From: Pararhizobium capsulatum DSM 1112
Lineage (GTDB): Bacteria > Pseudomonadota > Alphaproteobacteria > Rhizobiales > Rhizobiaceae
NCBI RefSeq assembly: GCF_030814475.1
Contig: NZ_JAUSVF010000001.1
Coordinates: 889,001-953,000 of the forward strand
Direction: 5' to 3'
DNA: 64,000 nucleotides
Part shown: positions 40,245 to 49,332 of the stretch, piece by piece
How the letters are laid out: every line of letters starts with the position of its first letter
How positions within the stretch are numbered: the first letter of the stretch is position 1
Made by a program: the position numbers and the translations under genes
Notes under the pieces: generated by a model
The model's input: only the letters and a program-made list of their open reading frames with translations
Database searches by the model: none
What the model was told of the DNA's origin: nothing

Positions 40245-40769
40245 ATGACCATTAAGCCGCTCATTATTCTTCCCGATCCGGTTCTTCGCGAGCTTTCCAA
40301 GCCCGTCGAAACCGTCAATGATGACATTCGCCGCCTGGCAGATGACATGCTGGACACGATGTATGATGCGCCGGGCATCGGCCTTGCCGCCATTCAGATC
40401 GGCGTTCCCAGACGCATACTGGTGATCGATGTTTCCAAGGATGGTGAAGAGAAGCAGCCATTGGTGTTCATCAATCCCGAGATTGTCCGCTCAGCCGAGG
40501 AGCGCTCGGTCTACGAAGAGGGCTGCCTGTCGATCCCGGACTACTACGCGGAAGTCGAGCGCCCGGCGGAAATCACGGTCAATTTTCTCGATCGCGATGG
40601 AAAGGCCCACACCGTCGAAGCCGACGGCCTGCTTGCCACCTGCCTGCAGCATGAGATCGATCATCTGAACGGCCTGCTGTTCATCGATTATATCTCCAAG
40701 CTGAAACGTGAGATGGTGATCCGCAAGTTCACCAAGGCAGCCAAGGTCCGCGGCGCCAAGGCGATCTGA
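40245..40769 (+). CDS. def: Peptide deformylase
   Basis: A 174-aa metalloenzyme removing the formyl group from nascent N-termini. The three signature motifs are present: '[10 protein letters not shown]', '[18 protein letters not shown]' (metal-ligand Cys) and '[11 protein letters not shown]' (HExxH). The residue before the C-L-S motif is Gly, as in class I enzymes. It is followed by fmt and truA in the standard rhizobial order. Confidence 0.97.
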   Translation: MTIKPLIILPDPVLRELSKPVETVNDDIRRLADDMLDTMYDAPGIGLAAIQIGVPRRILVIDVSKDGEEKQPLVFINPEIVRSAEERSVYEEGCLSIPDYYAEVERPAEITVNFLDRDGKAHTVEADGLLATCLQHEIDHLNGLLFIDYISKLKREMVIRKFTKAAKVRGAKAI

Positions 40770-40862
40770 GCGCGCCGGACACTATCGGCGGGCCAATCCT
40801 GCGCCGCCGAGGCGGCGGTTCAAGACCCTTGACGGGTTTCTTCCTTCACAAGGAACTATGCC

Positions 40863-41798
40863 GTGTCGCTTCGTATCGTCTTCATGGGAACACCTGAATT
40901 TTCAGTGCCGACGCTTTCGGTGCTGGCCCAAGCCGGCCACAGGATTGTTTCGGTCTACACCCAGCCGCCGCGGCCGGGTGGCCGTCGTGGTCTCGATCTT
41001 CAGAAGTCACCGGTGCATCAGGCCGCTGAACTGCTCGGCATTCCGGTGCGAACGCCACTCAATTTCAAGAATGAAGCTGATCGCGAGGAGTTTCGCGCTC
41101 TTGACGCCGATGTTGCCGTCGTCGTCGCCTATGGTCTTCTGCTGCCCGAAGCGATCCTGAACGGAACACGGCTCGGTTGCTACAACGGCCACGCCTCGCT
41201 TTTGCCGCGCTGGCGCGGTGCAGCGCCGATCCAGCGGGCGATCATGGCGGGCGATCATGAGACCGGCATGATGGTCATGAAGATAGATGTCGGCCTCGAT
41301 ACCGGACCGGTCGCGATGACCAAGGCAGTGGCTATCGGGCCGGAGATGACGGCCGGTGAACTTCACGACAAGCTGATGCTGGCCGGGGCGAGCCTGATGC
41401 GTGACGCGATGGACAAGCTGGAAGCCGGCGATCTGCCGCTGACGCCGCAGCCGGACGAAGGTGCGCTGTATGCGGCCAAGATATCGAAGGCGGAGACCCG
41501 CATCGATTTTTCCAGGCCGGCTCAGGAGGTGCACAACCATATTCGCGGGCTTTCCCCCTTTCCCGGCGCATGGTTCGAGGCCGATATCGGCGGCAAGGCA
41601 GAGCGGATCAAGGTGCTGTCCTCGGTTGTCGAGACGGCAGGTGGCGTGGCGGGAACCGTGCTTTTCGACGACCTGACGATTGCCTGCGGCGAGGGATCGG
41701 TCAGGCTCACCCGGCTGCAGAAGGCGGGTGGCAAGGTGCTTGGGGCGGAAGAGTTCCGGCGTGGTACGCCGATCGCTGCCGGCACAAGGCTTGCCTGA
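40863..41798 (+). CDS. fmt: Methionyl-tRNA formyltransferase
   Basis: A 311-aa enzyme formylating initiator Met-tRNA, the reverse partner of peptide deformylase encoded just upstream. Landmarks are '[20 protein letters not shown]' at the N-terminus and the folate/catalytic stretch '[20 protein letters not shown]' with its conserved Asn and His, plus a C-terminal OB-like domain. The start is GTG with AAGGA 7-10 nt upstream. The stop codon overlaps the truA ATG by one base (TGATG), so translational coupling is likely. Confidence 0.96.
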   Translation: MSLRIVFMGTPEFSVPTLSVLAQAGHRIVSVYTQPPRPGGRRGLDLQKSPVHQAAELLGIPVRTPLNFKNEADREEFRALDADVAVVVAYGLLLPEAILNGTRLGCYNGHASLLPRWRGAAPIQRAIMAGDHETGMMVMKIDVGLDTGPVAMTKAVAIGPEMTAGELHDKLMLAGASLMRDAMDKLEAGDLPLTPQPDEGALYAAKISKAETRIDFSRPAQEVHNHIRGLSPFPGAWFEADIGGKAERIKVLSSVVETAGGVAGTVLFDDLTIACGEGSVRLTRLQKAGGKVLGAEEFRRGTPIAAGTRLA

Positions 41799-42541
41799 TG
41801 CCCCGTTTTCGTCTGCTCATCGAATATGACGGTTCGGCCTATGTCGGCTGGCAGCGGCAGGACAACGGTCCGTCGATACAGGGCGCCATTGAAAAGGCGA
41901 TCCTCGGCCTGACCGGTGAGACCGTATCCATCCGTGGCGCCGGGCGCACCGATTCAGGCGTCCACGCCCGTGGACAGGTCGCAAATGTGGATTTGCAGCG
42001 CGGCTGGAAGGGCGAGACGCTGCGCAACGCGCTCAATGCCCATCTCGGCCAGAATGGCGAACAGGTGTCGATCCTCGACGCGGCGGAAGTATCACCCGAA
42101 TTCGACGCGCGCTTCTCTGCTTTACGGCGGCATTATCTCTACCGGATCATCTGCCGACGCGCGCCATTGGCGCTTGAGGCCCGGCGTGCCTGGTGGGTGG
42201 TGAAGCCGCTTGATCACGAGGCAATGCACGAAGCCGCCCAGATGCTGGTCGGAAAGCATGACTTCACGACATTCCGGTCGGCCCATTGCCAGGCCAACAG
42301 TCCGGTGCGCACAATCGATCGGCTGGATGTTACGCGCGACGGCGAGATCATCGAGATCAGGGCGACCGCGCAAAGCTTCCTTCACAACCAGATCCGCTCT
42401 TTTGCCGGCACCTTGAAACTGGCCGGGGAGGGCAAGTGGACGCCTGAGGATGTGCGTACGGCTCTTGAAGCGAAAGACCGCAAGGCCTGCGGCCCGGTGG
42501 CGCCGCCGGACGGGCTCTATTTCATGCAGGTGGATTACTAA
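41798..42541 (+). CDS. truA: tRNA pseudouridine(38-40) synthase
   Basis: A 247-aa enzyme modifying the anticodon stem-loop. The catalytic Asp is Asp52 in '[16 protein letters not shown]'. Other family motifs are '[14 protein letters not shown]' at the start, '[12 protein letters not shown]' and '[13 protein letters not shown]'. It overlaps fmt by one base. Its 3' end meets that of a membrane-protein gene on the minus strand with a 9-bp gap and no visible terminator. Confidence 0.96.
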   Translation: MPRFRLLIEYDGSAYVGWQRQDNGPSIQGAIEKAILGLTGETVSIRGAGRTDSGVHARGQVANVDLQRGWKGETLRNALNAHLGQNGEQVSILDAAEVSPEFDARFSALRRHYLYRIICRRAPLALEARRAWWVVKPLDHEAMHEAAQMLVGKHDFTTFRSAHCQANSPVRTIDRLDVTRDGEIIEIRATAQSFLHNQIRSFAGTLKLAGEGKWTPEDVRTALEAKDRKACGPVAPPDGLYFMQVDY

Positions 42542-42550
42542 CCGTCAGGC

Positions 42551-43147
42551 TCAGCCCGGAAACAGGCCAAGCGCTCGCTGCATCAGTTCACCGATAATCA
42601 GCGATGGCAGGATGGAAAGTGTTGTCAGAGCGAATGCCAGCAGCGCATGCGGGCTGGCGATCGTCTTTATCAGCCGGAAGACTGCGGCAAAGGAAACGAC
42701 CAGCGTCACCAAGGACAGCAAGGCTGTCAGCCCTTCACTGCCGGGAATGACCAGACGGATCGCGGCGGGAACGGCCATGGCGTAAAAGATAGGCAACGAA
42801 ATCCAGTTCGAAGTCACGATCACATCAGCCAAGATCTCGCTATAGGCGAGCGGCCTGGCAAGCACCGCGATCAGGGCCAGTGGCAGGACCCAGGCGGAAA
42901 GATCGATCAGGAAGAGCTTCAGAATGAACGTCAGCCCCGCAGGTGTCCCTTGCGGCATGTTCGCCAGATAATAGAGCCGCCACGCTCCCCAGCTTACCGC
43001 CATTGCAGGAAGGCACCACAGGATGGATGCAAAGGAGCGCCAGACGCCGATGGCCGAGAGATCGAGATAGTCGAAGCCGCGTTTGTCGCCGCTGAGCAGC
43101 AGCCAGATACCCTTCAGATAGGTGCCGATCTCCTCAAGCTGCGGCAT
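42551..43147 (-). CDS. Uncharacterised polytopic membrane protein
   Basis: A 198-aa protein with about five hydrophobic helices (from roughly residue 38 onwards: 'SILWCLPAMAVSW', 'FLIDLSAWVLPLALIAVL', 'WISLPIFYAMAVPAAI', 'LTALLSLVTLVVSFAAVF', 'LAFALTTLSILPSLI'). The N-terminus is short and acidic. I do not recognise a characterised family; rhizobial homologues are usually annotated as a transporter or hypothetical protein. The ATG at 43147 lies inside the last codons of dapE (14-bp overlap), so it is translated from the dapE message. A link to diaminopimelate or the cell wall is only positional. Confidence 0.7.
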   Translation of the reverse strand: MPQLEEIGTYLKGIWLLLSGDKRGFDYLDLSAIGVWRSFASILWCLPAMAVSWGAWRLYYLANMPQGTPAGLTFILKLFLIDLSAWVLPLALIAVLARPLAYSEILADVIVTSNWISLPIFYAMAVPAAIRLVIPGSEGLTALLSLVTLVVSFAAVFRLIKTIASPHALLAFALTTLSILPSLIIGELMQRALGLFPG

Positions 43148-44327
43148 TGCCAAACCAGCGGTCGATAAAGGTTTCGTAGATCTGTGTCAGCGTTTCCAGA
43201 TCGGAGACGGAGACGCGCTCATCCACCATATGCATGGTTTGACCGACAGGCCCGAACTCGACGACCGGGCAATGATCCTTGATGAAGCGGGCGTCGGAGG
43301 TGCCGCCGGTGGTGGAGAGTTTTGGCCGGCGCCCGACGACGGCCTCAACGGCATCTGACAGCGATGAAATCAGCGCCTCGTTGTGGGTGAGAAACACATG
43401 GCTCGGCCGTTCGCTCCAGACGATATCGTATTTTACCGGCTCCCGGCCGGCGCGCAGCGGGCTTTCCTGTGCGGCGCGGTCGAGCCGTGCCAGGATTTCA
43501 GACTGCAGGCTTTCCACGCTCCACGTGTCGTTGAAGCGGATGTTGAAGCTTGCCGTCGCACGGGCGGGAATGACGTTGACCGCGCTATTGGCGACGTCGA
43601 TCGTCGTGACTTCGAGATTGGACGGCTGGAAATTGTCGGTGCCGGCATCGAAGGGCGGGTGCATCAGAGCGCTGGTGAGGGCCAGCACGCCGCGCACCGG
43701 ATTGTCGGCCAGATGCGGATAGGCGGCATGCCCCTGTACGCCATGAACGGTGATCTTGCCCGAGAGAGAGCCGCGGCGACCGATCTTGATCATGTCGCCC
43801 AGTTGATCCGGGTTGGTCGGCTCGCCCACAAGGCAGGCATCCCAGCGCTCGCCCTTGTCAGCGGCCCATTCCAGCAGCTTTGTCGTGCCGTTGATCGCCG
43901 GCCCTTCCTCGTCGCCGGTAATCAGGAAGGAGATGGAACCCTTCGGTGCACCGTTCTTTTCGATGTGGCGCGCGACGGCAGCAACAAAGCAGGCGATCCC
44001 ACCCTTCATATCGACCGCGCCGCGGCCATACATTTCGCCGTCGGCGATATCTGCGGCAAAGGGCGGACGTGACCAGTCAGCCTCGTTGCCAACCGGCACG
44101 ACATCGGTATGACCGGCAAACAGAAGATGAGGACCATCATTGCCGAGACGCGCGTAGAGGTTTTCAATATCCGGGGTGTTCTCATCCTTCGCCATCACCC
44201 GATCGATCTTGAAACCGAGCGGAGCGAGCATAGCATCCAGCGCAGAAAGCGCGCCGCCTTCCGCAGGCGTAACGGACGGGCAGCGGATGAGCGTGGCGAG
44301 ATTGGCGATAGGGTCAGTGGAGGACAT
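43134..44327 (-). CDS. dapE: Succinyl-diaminopimelate desuccinylase
   Basis: A 397-aa zinc peptidase-family (M20) enzyme of the succinylase branch of lysine/diaminopimelate synthesis. The metal and catalytic motifs are 'LLFAGHTDVVPVG', 'YGRGAVDMKGGIA', 'LITGDEEGPA' (catalytic Glu) and 'TGGTSDARFI'. dapD, the enzyme two steps earlier, lies 0.5 kb upstream on the same strand with a DUF805 gene between. dapD-DUF805-dapE-membrane protein is plausibly one transcript. Confidence 0.95.
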   Translation of the reverse strand: MSSTDPIANLATLIRCPSVTPAEGGALSALDAMLAPLGFKIDRVMAKDENTPDIENLYARLGNDGPHLLFAGHTDVVPVGNEADWSRPPFAADIADGEMYGRGAVDMKGGIACFVAAVARHIEKNGAPKGSISFLITGDEEGPAINGTTKLLEWAADKGERWDACLVGEPTNPDQLGDMIKIGRRGSLSGKITVHGVQGHAAYPHLADNPVRGVLALTSALMHPPFDAGTDNFQPSNLEVTTIDVANSAVNVIPARATASFNIRFNDTWSVESLQSEILARLDRAAQESPLRAGREPVKYDIVWSERPSHVFLTHNEALISSLSDAVEAVVGRRPKLSTTGGTSDARFIKDHCPVVEFGPVGQTMHMVDERVSVSDLETLTQIYETFIDRWFGNAAA

Positions 44328-44468
44328 TGCTGAAGCCTGTTGTTTTTCGCCGAATGTTTAGCCCATCCCCGTCGGCCTGTCACCGTCCTGCAGGCGTTCT
44401 GCCCTTATCCATGCCTGGGACAAATTGCCGTCGCTGCCGTAAGGAAGAAATGCGAAAAGCAAAAAAGC

Positions 44469-44858
44469 TCAGAGCGTTCCGGAAGGTTCGTTCGTGCGGG
44501 CGCCATATTCGTTTGCCTCCGCCTGTCCCGGCCAGAAACAGAGTGCAAGGAACATCAACGGGCTGACCACCGGCAGGAAGATAAAAAGCGCCAGCATGCC
44601 CGACTGCCCGATATCGTGCAGCCGCTTGATGGTGATCAGGAAGGTGGATGCCGTGGCGGCAACGCCGACGATAACGCTCAGCACCAACCAGATCATCAAT
44701 GCGCCCTGGTTGTTTTCATTCGCCAGGATCCGCGCCATGGCAAAGCTGAGGATCACCAGCCAGAACAGCCAGCCCAGAATATAGGGTTGGCGGCTGATCC
44801 GGCCGGAGGGGCTGAAAAACAGCCACTGCATGGACTTTTCCGATGCCGCGGCTGCCAT
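44469..44858 (-). CDS. DUF805 family membrane protein
   Basis: A 129-aa protein with three hydrophobic segments. It has the DUF805 pattern of an early 'FSPSGRISRQPYILGWL', a middle 'TIKRLHDIGQSGMLALFIF' (the conserved K-R-L-H-D) and a short polar tail. The function is unknown. The ATG at 44858 begins 4 bp after the dapD stop codon, indicating co-transcription with dapD and dapE. Longer in-frame starts would read antisense-like low-complexity sequence inside dapD and are rejected. Confidence 0.8.
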   Translation of the reverse strand: MAAAASEKSMQWLFFSPSGRISRQPYILGWLFWLVILSFAMARILANENNQGALMIWLVLSVIVGVAATASTFLITIKRLHDIGQSGMLALFIFLPVVSPLMFLALCFWPGQAEANEYGARTNEPSGTL

Positions 44859-44862
44859 CCTG

Positions 44863-45720
44863 CTAATCCCGGAGAAGTTCGTTGATGCCGGTCTTCGAGC
44901 GGGTCTTTTCGTCGACGCGCTTGACGATGACGGCGCAGTAGAGGTTCGGGGCCGGCTGGCCATTGCCCATGGTGTTGCCGGAAGCAAGCGAGCCCGCGAC
45001 TACAACGGAGTAGGGCGGCACTTCGCCATAGGTGATCTCGCCAGTGGCGCGGTCGACGATCTTGGTCGACTTGCCGATGAACACGCCCATGCCGAGCACG
45101 GAACCTTCACGCACGATGCAGCCTTCGACCACTTCCGAGCGGGCGCCGATGAAGCAATTGTCCTCGATGATCGTCGGGCCGGCCTGCAGCGGCTCCAGGA
45201 CGCCGCCGATACCGACACCGCCCGAGAGGTGGACGTGCTTGCCGATCTGGGCGCAGGAGCCGACGGTTGCCCAGGTATCGACCATCGTGCCTTCGCCGAC
45301 ATAGGCGCCGAGATTGACGAAGGACGGCATCAGGATCGCGTTCGGGGCGATGTAGGCCGAGCGGCGCACGACGGCATTCGGCACGGCGCGGAAACCGGCC
45401 TCGCGAAAACGGCTCTCGCCCCAGCCATCGAACTTCGAAGGAACCTTGTCCCACCATGTCGAGCCGCCGGGACCGCCTTCGACGATTGCCATGTCGTTCA
45501 GGCGGAAGGAGAGCAACACGGCCTTCTTCAGCCACTGATGAACCGTCCAGTTGCCGTCACCGCCGCGCTCTGCAACGCGAACCTTGCCGGCATCGAGCAG
45601 ATTGAGCGCAGTTTCCACGGCGTCGCGGACTTCGCCCCTGGTGGACGTGCTGATCGTGTCGCGATTGTCGAACGCGGTCTCAATGGTCTGCGAAAGGGCG
45701 GTCAGGTCCTGGGTTGTCAT
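44863..45720 (-). CDS. dapD: 2,3,4,5-tetrahydropyridine-2,6-dicarboxylate N-succinyltransferase
   Basis: A 285-aa left-handed beta-helix acyltransferase catalysing the first committed step of the succinylase route to meso-diaminopimelate. The hexapeptide-repeat region spans about residues 105-235 ('[20 protein letters not shown]', '[15 protein letters not shown]'), followed by '[13 protein letters not shown]'. Length and order are typical. The upstream region carries a rhizobial palindromic repeat at 45761-45823. Confidence 0.96.
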   Translation of the reverse strand: MTTQDLTALSQTIETAFDNRDTISTSTRGEVRDAVETALNLLDAGKVRVAERGGDGNWTVHQWLKKAVLLSFRLNDMAIVEGGPGGSTWWDKVPSKFDGWGESRFREAGFRAVPNAVVRRSAYIAPNAILMPSFVNLGAYVGEGTMVDTWATVGSCAQIGKHVHLSGGVGIGGVLEPLQAGPTIIEDNCFIGARSEVVEGCIVREGSVLGMGVFIGKSTKIVDRATGEITYGEVPPYSVVVAGSLASGNTMGNGQPAPNLYCAVIVKRVDEKTRSKTGINELLRD

Positions 45721-45760
45721 CGGAATTCCTTAAGCTTCGGCGGATATCGTGAAAATGCTG

Positions 45761-45823
45761 TAGAGCATGATCCCGAAAAGTTGAAGCGCTTTTCGGTTGC
45801 GGTCTGCTCCGGACGGCGCTCTA
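45761..45823. repeat. Small rhizobial palindromic repeat (tagagcatgatcccg type)
   Basis: The ends tagagc and gctcta are complementary. Inside, ccgaaaag and cttttcgg form a perfect 8-bp hairpin with an 8-nt loop at 45773-45796. The opening bases match a repeat I recall as widespread in Rhizobium and Agrobacterium intergenic regions. It lies between dapD (-) and the LOG-family gene (+). Confidence 0.7.
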
Positions 45824-45926
45824 TGTCGCGAAATGATCGCCGGTGATTTGCACAGGCGATATCGCGGCATCCAGAAGGGTGCGCGGCGACCATGGAAGGT
45901 TTGCGGCGAGGCAGGGAAAGTTCAGC

Positions 45927-46826
45927 ATGGCAAGAATGAAGAAGCGCAATCTGCGTCGCAAGGACGGGGTCTGGGATCCGCTTGTCGATAGCCAGCAGAC
46001 CAAACACCGGGCGGCGAGCGTGCCACCGACGCCGCAATCGATGTCGCCATCCTATCGGCTCGCCTATGTCGACGACGATTTCCTGAGCCGCGAGGAACTG
46101 AGACCGGTGCGACTGCAGCTGGAGCTTCTGAAGACGGAAATGATGCTCGCCGAACGCGGCATCACCTCGACTGTTGTCATGTTTGGCGGAGCGCGCATCC
46201 CGGAGCCGGGCGGCGATGCCTGGGCGGCGAAGAACGACATCCAGCGCAAGAACCTGACGGCGGCCTCGGTTTATTACGAGGAAGCCCGCAAATTCGCCCG
46301 CTTGTGTTCGGAGCATTCCGCCCAGTCCGACTACAAGGAGTTCGTGGTCGTCACCGGCGGCGGGCCGGGCGTGATGGAGGCAGGTAATCGCGGTGCAAGC
46401 GAAGTCGGTGCCCCGTCGATCGGTCTCAACATCGTGCTGCCGCACGAGCAGGCGCCAAACCGCTATGTCACGCCAGACTTGAGTTTCAATTTTCACTATT
46501 TCGCGATCCGAAAGATGCATTTTCTCGTGCGCGCTAAAGCGGTTACGGTGTTTCCGGGCGGTTTTGGTACCTTGGACGAGCTCTTTGAGACCGTGACGCT
46601 GATGCAGACGGGCCGCATGGCGCTGGTGCCGCTGATCCTGTTTGGGGAGAAGTTCTGGCGCTCGATCATCAATTTCGATGCGCTTGCCGAGTTCGGTACG
46701 ATCGCGCCGGATGACGTCAATCTTGTGCAGTTTGTCGAAACGGCCGACGAGGCCTGGAAGATCATCTCGGATTTCTACGAGAAGGTCGATCCGGCATCGG
46801 TGCCGATGGCCTCCGGCGCCCGGTGA
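45927..46826 (+). CDS. LOG-family (TIGR00730-like) nucleoside 5'-monophosphate phosphoribohydrolase candidate
   Basis: A 299-aa lysine-decarboxylase-like Rossmann protein. The two diagnostic motifs are 'VVTGGGPGVMEAGNRGA' and 'FPGGFGTLDELFETVTL' (PGGxGTxxE). These motifs mark cytokinin-activating LOG enzymes and AMP/other NMP nucleosidases; true lysine decarboxylase activity is not expected. An N-terminal basic region of about 90 residues makes it longer than the 180-200 aa plant-like LOGs. The ATG at 45927 was chosen as the first with an upstream AGGGA. In a plant-associated lineage, cytokinin release is possible but unproven. Confidence 0.82.
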   Translation: MARMKKRNLRRKDGVWDPLVDSQQTKHRAASVPPTPQSMSPSYRLAYVDDDFLSREELRPVRLQLELLKTEMMLAERGITSTVVMFGGARIPEPGGDAWAAKNDIQRKNLTAASVYYEEARKFARLCSEHSAQSDYKEFVVVTGGGPGVMEAGNRGASEVGAPSIGLNIVLPHEQAPNRYVTPDLSFNFHYFAIRKMHFLVRAKAVTVFPGGFGTLDELFETVTLMQTGRMALVPLILFGEKFWRSIINFDALAEFGTIAPDDVNLVQFVETADEAWKIISDFYEKVDPASVPMASGAR

Positions 46827-46867
46827 TTTCCGGGCGCATCCTTCGTCGGATGTGAACCAGCTGTAAG

Positions 46868-46900
46868 CGACGAGCCCTGCATTTCCTGCCGGGCCCGTCG
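46868..46900. terminator. Hairpin between converging LOG-family and EF-hand genes
   Basis: CGACGAGCCC pairs with GGGCCCGTCG (one mismatch) around a 13-nt loop, followed by a short TTT. It lies 41 bp after the LOG-family stop and just beyond the EF-hand gene's stop codon. Confidence 0.5.
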
Positions 46901-46905
46901 TTTGG

Positions 46906-47424
46906 TCAAATCTTCTTGGTGAAATCCGAAGCGTCGATGAAGCCGTCGTCATTGGTGTCGCGGCGCTTGAACATCTTGCCGGCCTGTTCGGTGACTTCCG
47001 CAAGGCTCAGCGAACCGTCGTTATCGGCGTCGATGCGCTTGAAGGCCTTCGGGCGCATGCCGGGCAGCATGGCCGGGCGGATATCCTTCATCTTTTCGCG
47101 GAATTCGGCACGGGCTTCTTCAGATTTTCCGGCTTTTCGCCATTCCTTGCGCGCTTCGCGGAAGGCCTGGCGCTTCGCCTTCATCTCGTCGTGCGAAACC
47201 TGGCCGTTGCCATCGGTGTTGAACGACTTGAAGGCGATTTCGGTGCGGGCCTTCACTTCGTCGAGCGAGACCTTGCCGTCCTTGTTGGTGTCGAGCCGCT
47301 TGATCATCCATTCCGCCCGCTGATCGGGCGTCAGCTTCTGACGTGCCGCAAAGCTAGGCGTGACTGCGCTGGTTACCGCGATCGTCGCGGCAACGACGCT
47401 GAGAAGGAATAACTTGGTTGTCAT
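46906..47424 (-). CDS. Exported EF-hand calcium-binding protein
   Basis: A 172-aa protein with a cleavable signal peptide (about residues 1-27, ending 'VTPSFA'). Four EF-hand loops follow: Asp45-Glu56 ('DTNKDGKVSLDE'), Asn69-Glu80 ('NTDGNGQVSHDE'), Asp132-Glu143 ('DADNDGSLSLAE') and Asp156-Asp167 ('DTNDDGFIDASD'). The second starts with Asn and the last ends in Asp, so their calcium affinity may be lower. A charged helix links the two pairs. It is probably periplasmic; calcium sensing or storage is inferred. The promoter should lie in the 120 bp before it. Confidence 0.9.
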   Translation of the reverse strand: MTTKLFLLSVVAATIAVTSAVTPSFAARQKLTPDQRAEWMIKRLDTNKDGKVSLDEVKARTEIAFKSFNTDGNGQVSHDEMKAKRQAFREARKEWRKAGKSEEARAEFREKMKDIRPAMLPGMRPKAFKRIDADNDGSLSLAEVTEQAGKMFKRRDTNDDGFIDASDFTKKI

Positions 47425-47544
47425 GGCATGTCCTTTCAGAGTTCGTCCCTGAAAGAAAAGATAGATGAGATCGCCGGCAGAACCAGTTAAACTTTGGTAA
47501 TTCAGATATTTGGCGAAAGCGCGGCTTTTGCGTGGCCGCTATTC

Positions 47545-48252
47545 CTAACCAATCAGCCGCTGAAGGAATCCGGTCAGATCTTCTGTCACGTAATCGATCT
47601 GGTCATCCTCTTCGGAGCTTCTTTCCCAGGTTTCGGCAAATTCGTATTCCATGTTGCGCGGCACGAGAAGCACCGTTTTCATGCCAAGCGCCCGCGGCAC
47701 TAGCAGGTTGCGCGGCAGATCCTCGAACATGGTGGCGCGTTGTGTATCCACGCGGTGCAGCTTCATGAACTTGTGGTAAGTGTCGCCCGCCGGCTTCGGA
47801 ACATAGTCAGCCGCGACGATATCGAAGATGTTGTCGAAATTTTCGAGGATGCCGAGCGCCTGCGCGGTCATTTCCGCATGGCGTACGCTGCCATTGGTAA
47901 AGATGAACTTGCGACCCGGCAGGGCCTTGATCGCTTCGCCCAATGCGGGATCGGCCGGCACGACGGAATAGTCGATGGAATGGGCCTTCTCCAGAAAGTC
48001 ATTGGGATCGATACCGTGATGGATCATCAGGCCCTGCAGGGTGGTGCCGTGATCGCGGTAATATTGCTTCTGCAGCGACTTGGCAGCGACCGGATCCAGC
48101 GTCAGCAGCGCCGAGACATACGCCGTCATGTTGCGGTCGATCTGGGAAAACAGATTGACGTGATGCGGATAGAGCGTGTTGTCGAGATCGAACACCCAGT
48201 CGGTGACGTGGGCGAAATCGGCTTTGGTCGGCAGGCGGTCGAGCTGTTTCAT
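47545..48252 (-). CDS. HAD-family pyrimidine 5'-nucleotidase
   Basis: A 235-aa haloacid-dehalogenase phosphatase. Motif I is 'WVFDLDNTLYPHH' (nucleophile Asp near residue 20), motif II is 'FIFTNGSVRHAEM', and the late acidic motif is 'FEDLPRNLLVPRALGMKTVL'. This pattern matches the SDT1-like pyrimidine 5'-nucleotidase group common in alphaproteobacteria. The ATG at 48252 was chosen; longer in-frame starts run into a proline/arginine-rich non-homologous leader. It is divergent from the EamA transporter gene. Confidence 0.87.
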   Translation of the reverse strand: MKQLDRLPTKADFAHVTDWVFDLDNTLYPHHVNLFSQIDRNMTAYVSALLTLDPVAAKSLQKQYYRDHGTTLQGLMIHHGIDPNDFLEKAHSIDYSVVPADPALGEAIKALPGRKFIFTNGSVRHAEMTAQALGILENFDNIFDIVAADYVPKPAGDTYHKFMKLHRVDTQRATMFEDLPRNLLVPRALGMKTVLLVPRNMEYEFAETWERSSEEDDQIDYVTEDLTGFLQRLIG

Positions 48253-48354
48253 GGGCGCCTTATGCCACGCCGCGCGACAGAAGCAAAAAGGATTTGCGTG
48301 GCGATCGCCCGCCCGCCGGTGGATTTCCTGAAACACCCATGATAGCCGGCAGGC

Positions 48355-49260
48355 ATGGAACCCTGGATCATCATCACCATCGCAGCCGCCTTCCTCCAGA
48401 ACCTGCGGTCGGCGCTGCAAAAACACCTGCAGACGTCGCTCGGCACCACGGGGGCGAGTTTCGTTCGCTTCGGCTACGGTTTTCCGCTGGCGATCCTCTA
48501 TGTGCTCGGCCTGCATTTTCTTGCCCGCTACAGTCTGCCTGACCTCAACGGCACCTTCTGGTTCTGGGCTCTTGTCGGCGGGTTGTCGCAGATCTTCGCG
48601 ACGATGATGCTGGTCTATCTGTTTTCGTTGCGCAATTTTGCCGTCGGCACCGCTTACTCCAAGACAGAGCCGGTACAGGCGGCGATCTTCGGACTGATCC
48701 TGCTCGGCGAACGGCTGACGCCCGGCGCGATCGCCGCAATCATCGTCGGGGTCATCGGGGTGATGATGATCTCGATGGCGCGGCTGCCGCTCTCCTGGCG
48801 CAATCTCTTTATTGCCATGACCGGACGGACTGCGCTGATCGGCATCGCCTCCGGTGCGGTCTTTGGTATCTCCGCGGTCGCTTACCGTTCAGCGGCACTG
48901 TCGCTCGGTGGGCCCAACCCGGTCATGCAGGCAGCCGTGACGCTTGCCTGCGTCACCAGTTTCCAGACGGCCTTCATGCTGGTGTGGATGCTGATCAAGG
49001 ACAAAAGGGAAATCGGCCAGGTGCTTCGGTCCTGGCGTTCGTCCTCGCTCGTCGGCATTGCCGGCGTCACCGGCTCGGCCTGCTGGTTCACGGCCATGGC
49101 GCTTCAGCAGGTGGCCTATGTGCGGGCACTGGGCCAGATCGAACTCGTCTTCACCTTCATGGCGTCGATCTTTCTGTTCCGCGAGCGCATCAGCCGGATG
49201 GAGGCAGCGGGCTGCCTTCTGATCGTCACCGGCATTCTGTTGCTGCTCATGTGGAAATAA
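48355..49260 (+). CDS. EamA/DMT-superfamily transporter
   Basis: A 301-aa inner-membrane protein with about ten hydrophobic helices arranged as two EamA repeats. The first repeat ends near 'TEPVQAAIFGLILLGERLTP' and the second near 'ELVFTFMASIFLFRERIS', the usual conserved helix-turn pairs. Substrates in the family range from amino acids to metabolites and cannot be predicted here. ada follows 72 bp downstream on the same strand. Confidence 0.88.
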   Translation: MEPWIIITIAAAFLQNLRSALQKHLQTSLGTTGASFVRFGYGFPLAILYVLGLHFLARYSLPDLNGTFWFWALVGGLSQIFATMMLVYLFSLRNFAVGTAYSKTEPVQAAIFGLILLGERLTPGAIAAIIVGVIGVMMISMARLPLSWRNLFIAMTGRTALIGIASGAVFGISAVAYRSAALSLGGPNPVMQAAVTLACVTSFQTAFMLVWMLIKDKREIGQVLRSWRSSSLVGIAGVTGSACWFTAMALQQVAYVRALGQIELVFTFMASIFLFRERISRMEAAGCLLIVTGILLLLMWK

Positions 49261-49332
49261 GCAGCCTCGAACCAAAAAATAGACGCCCGAAAATCAGCGG
49301 CGGAAGCATGCGTCCGGTGATAAAAGAACGGC

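Noticed and set aside
45927..46826. Lysine decarboxylase
   Set aside because: PGGxGTxxE proteins are often mislabelled this way; the family consists of nucleotide phosphoribohydrolases (LOG-like) and has no PLP-binding site.
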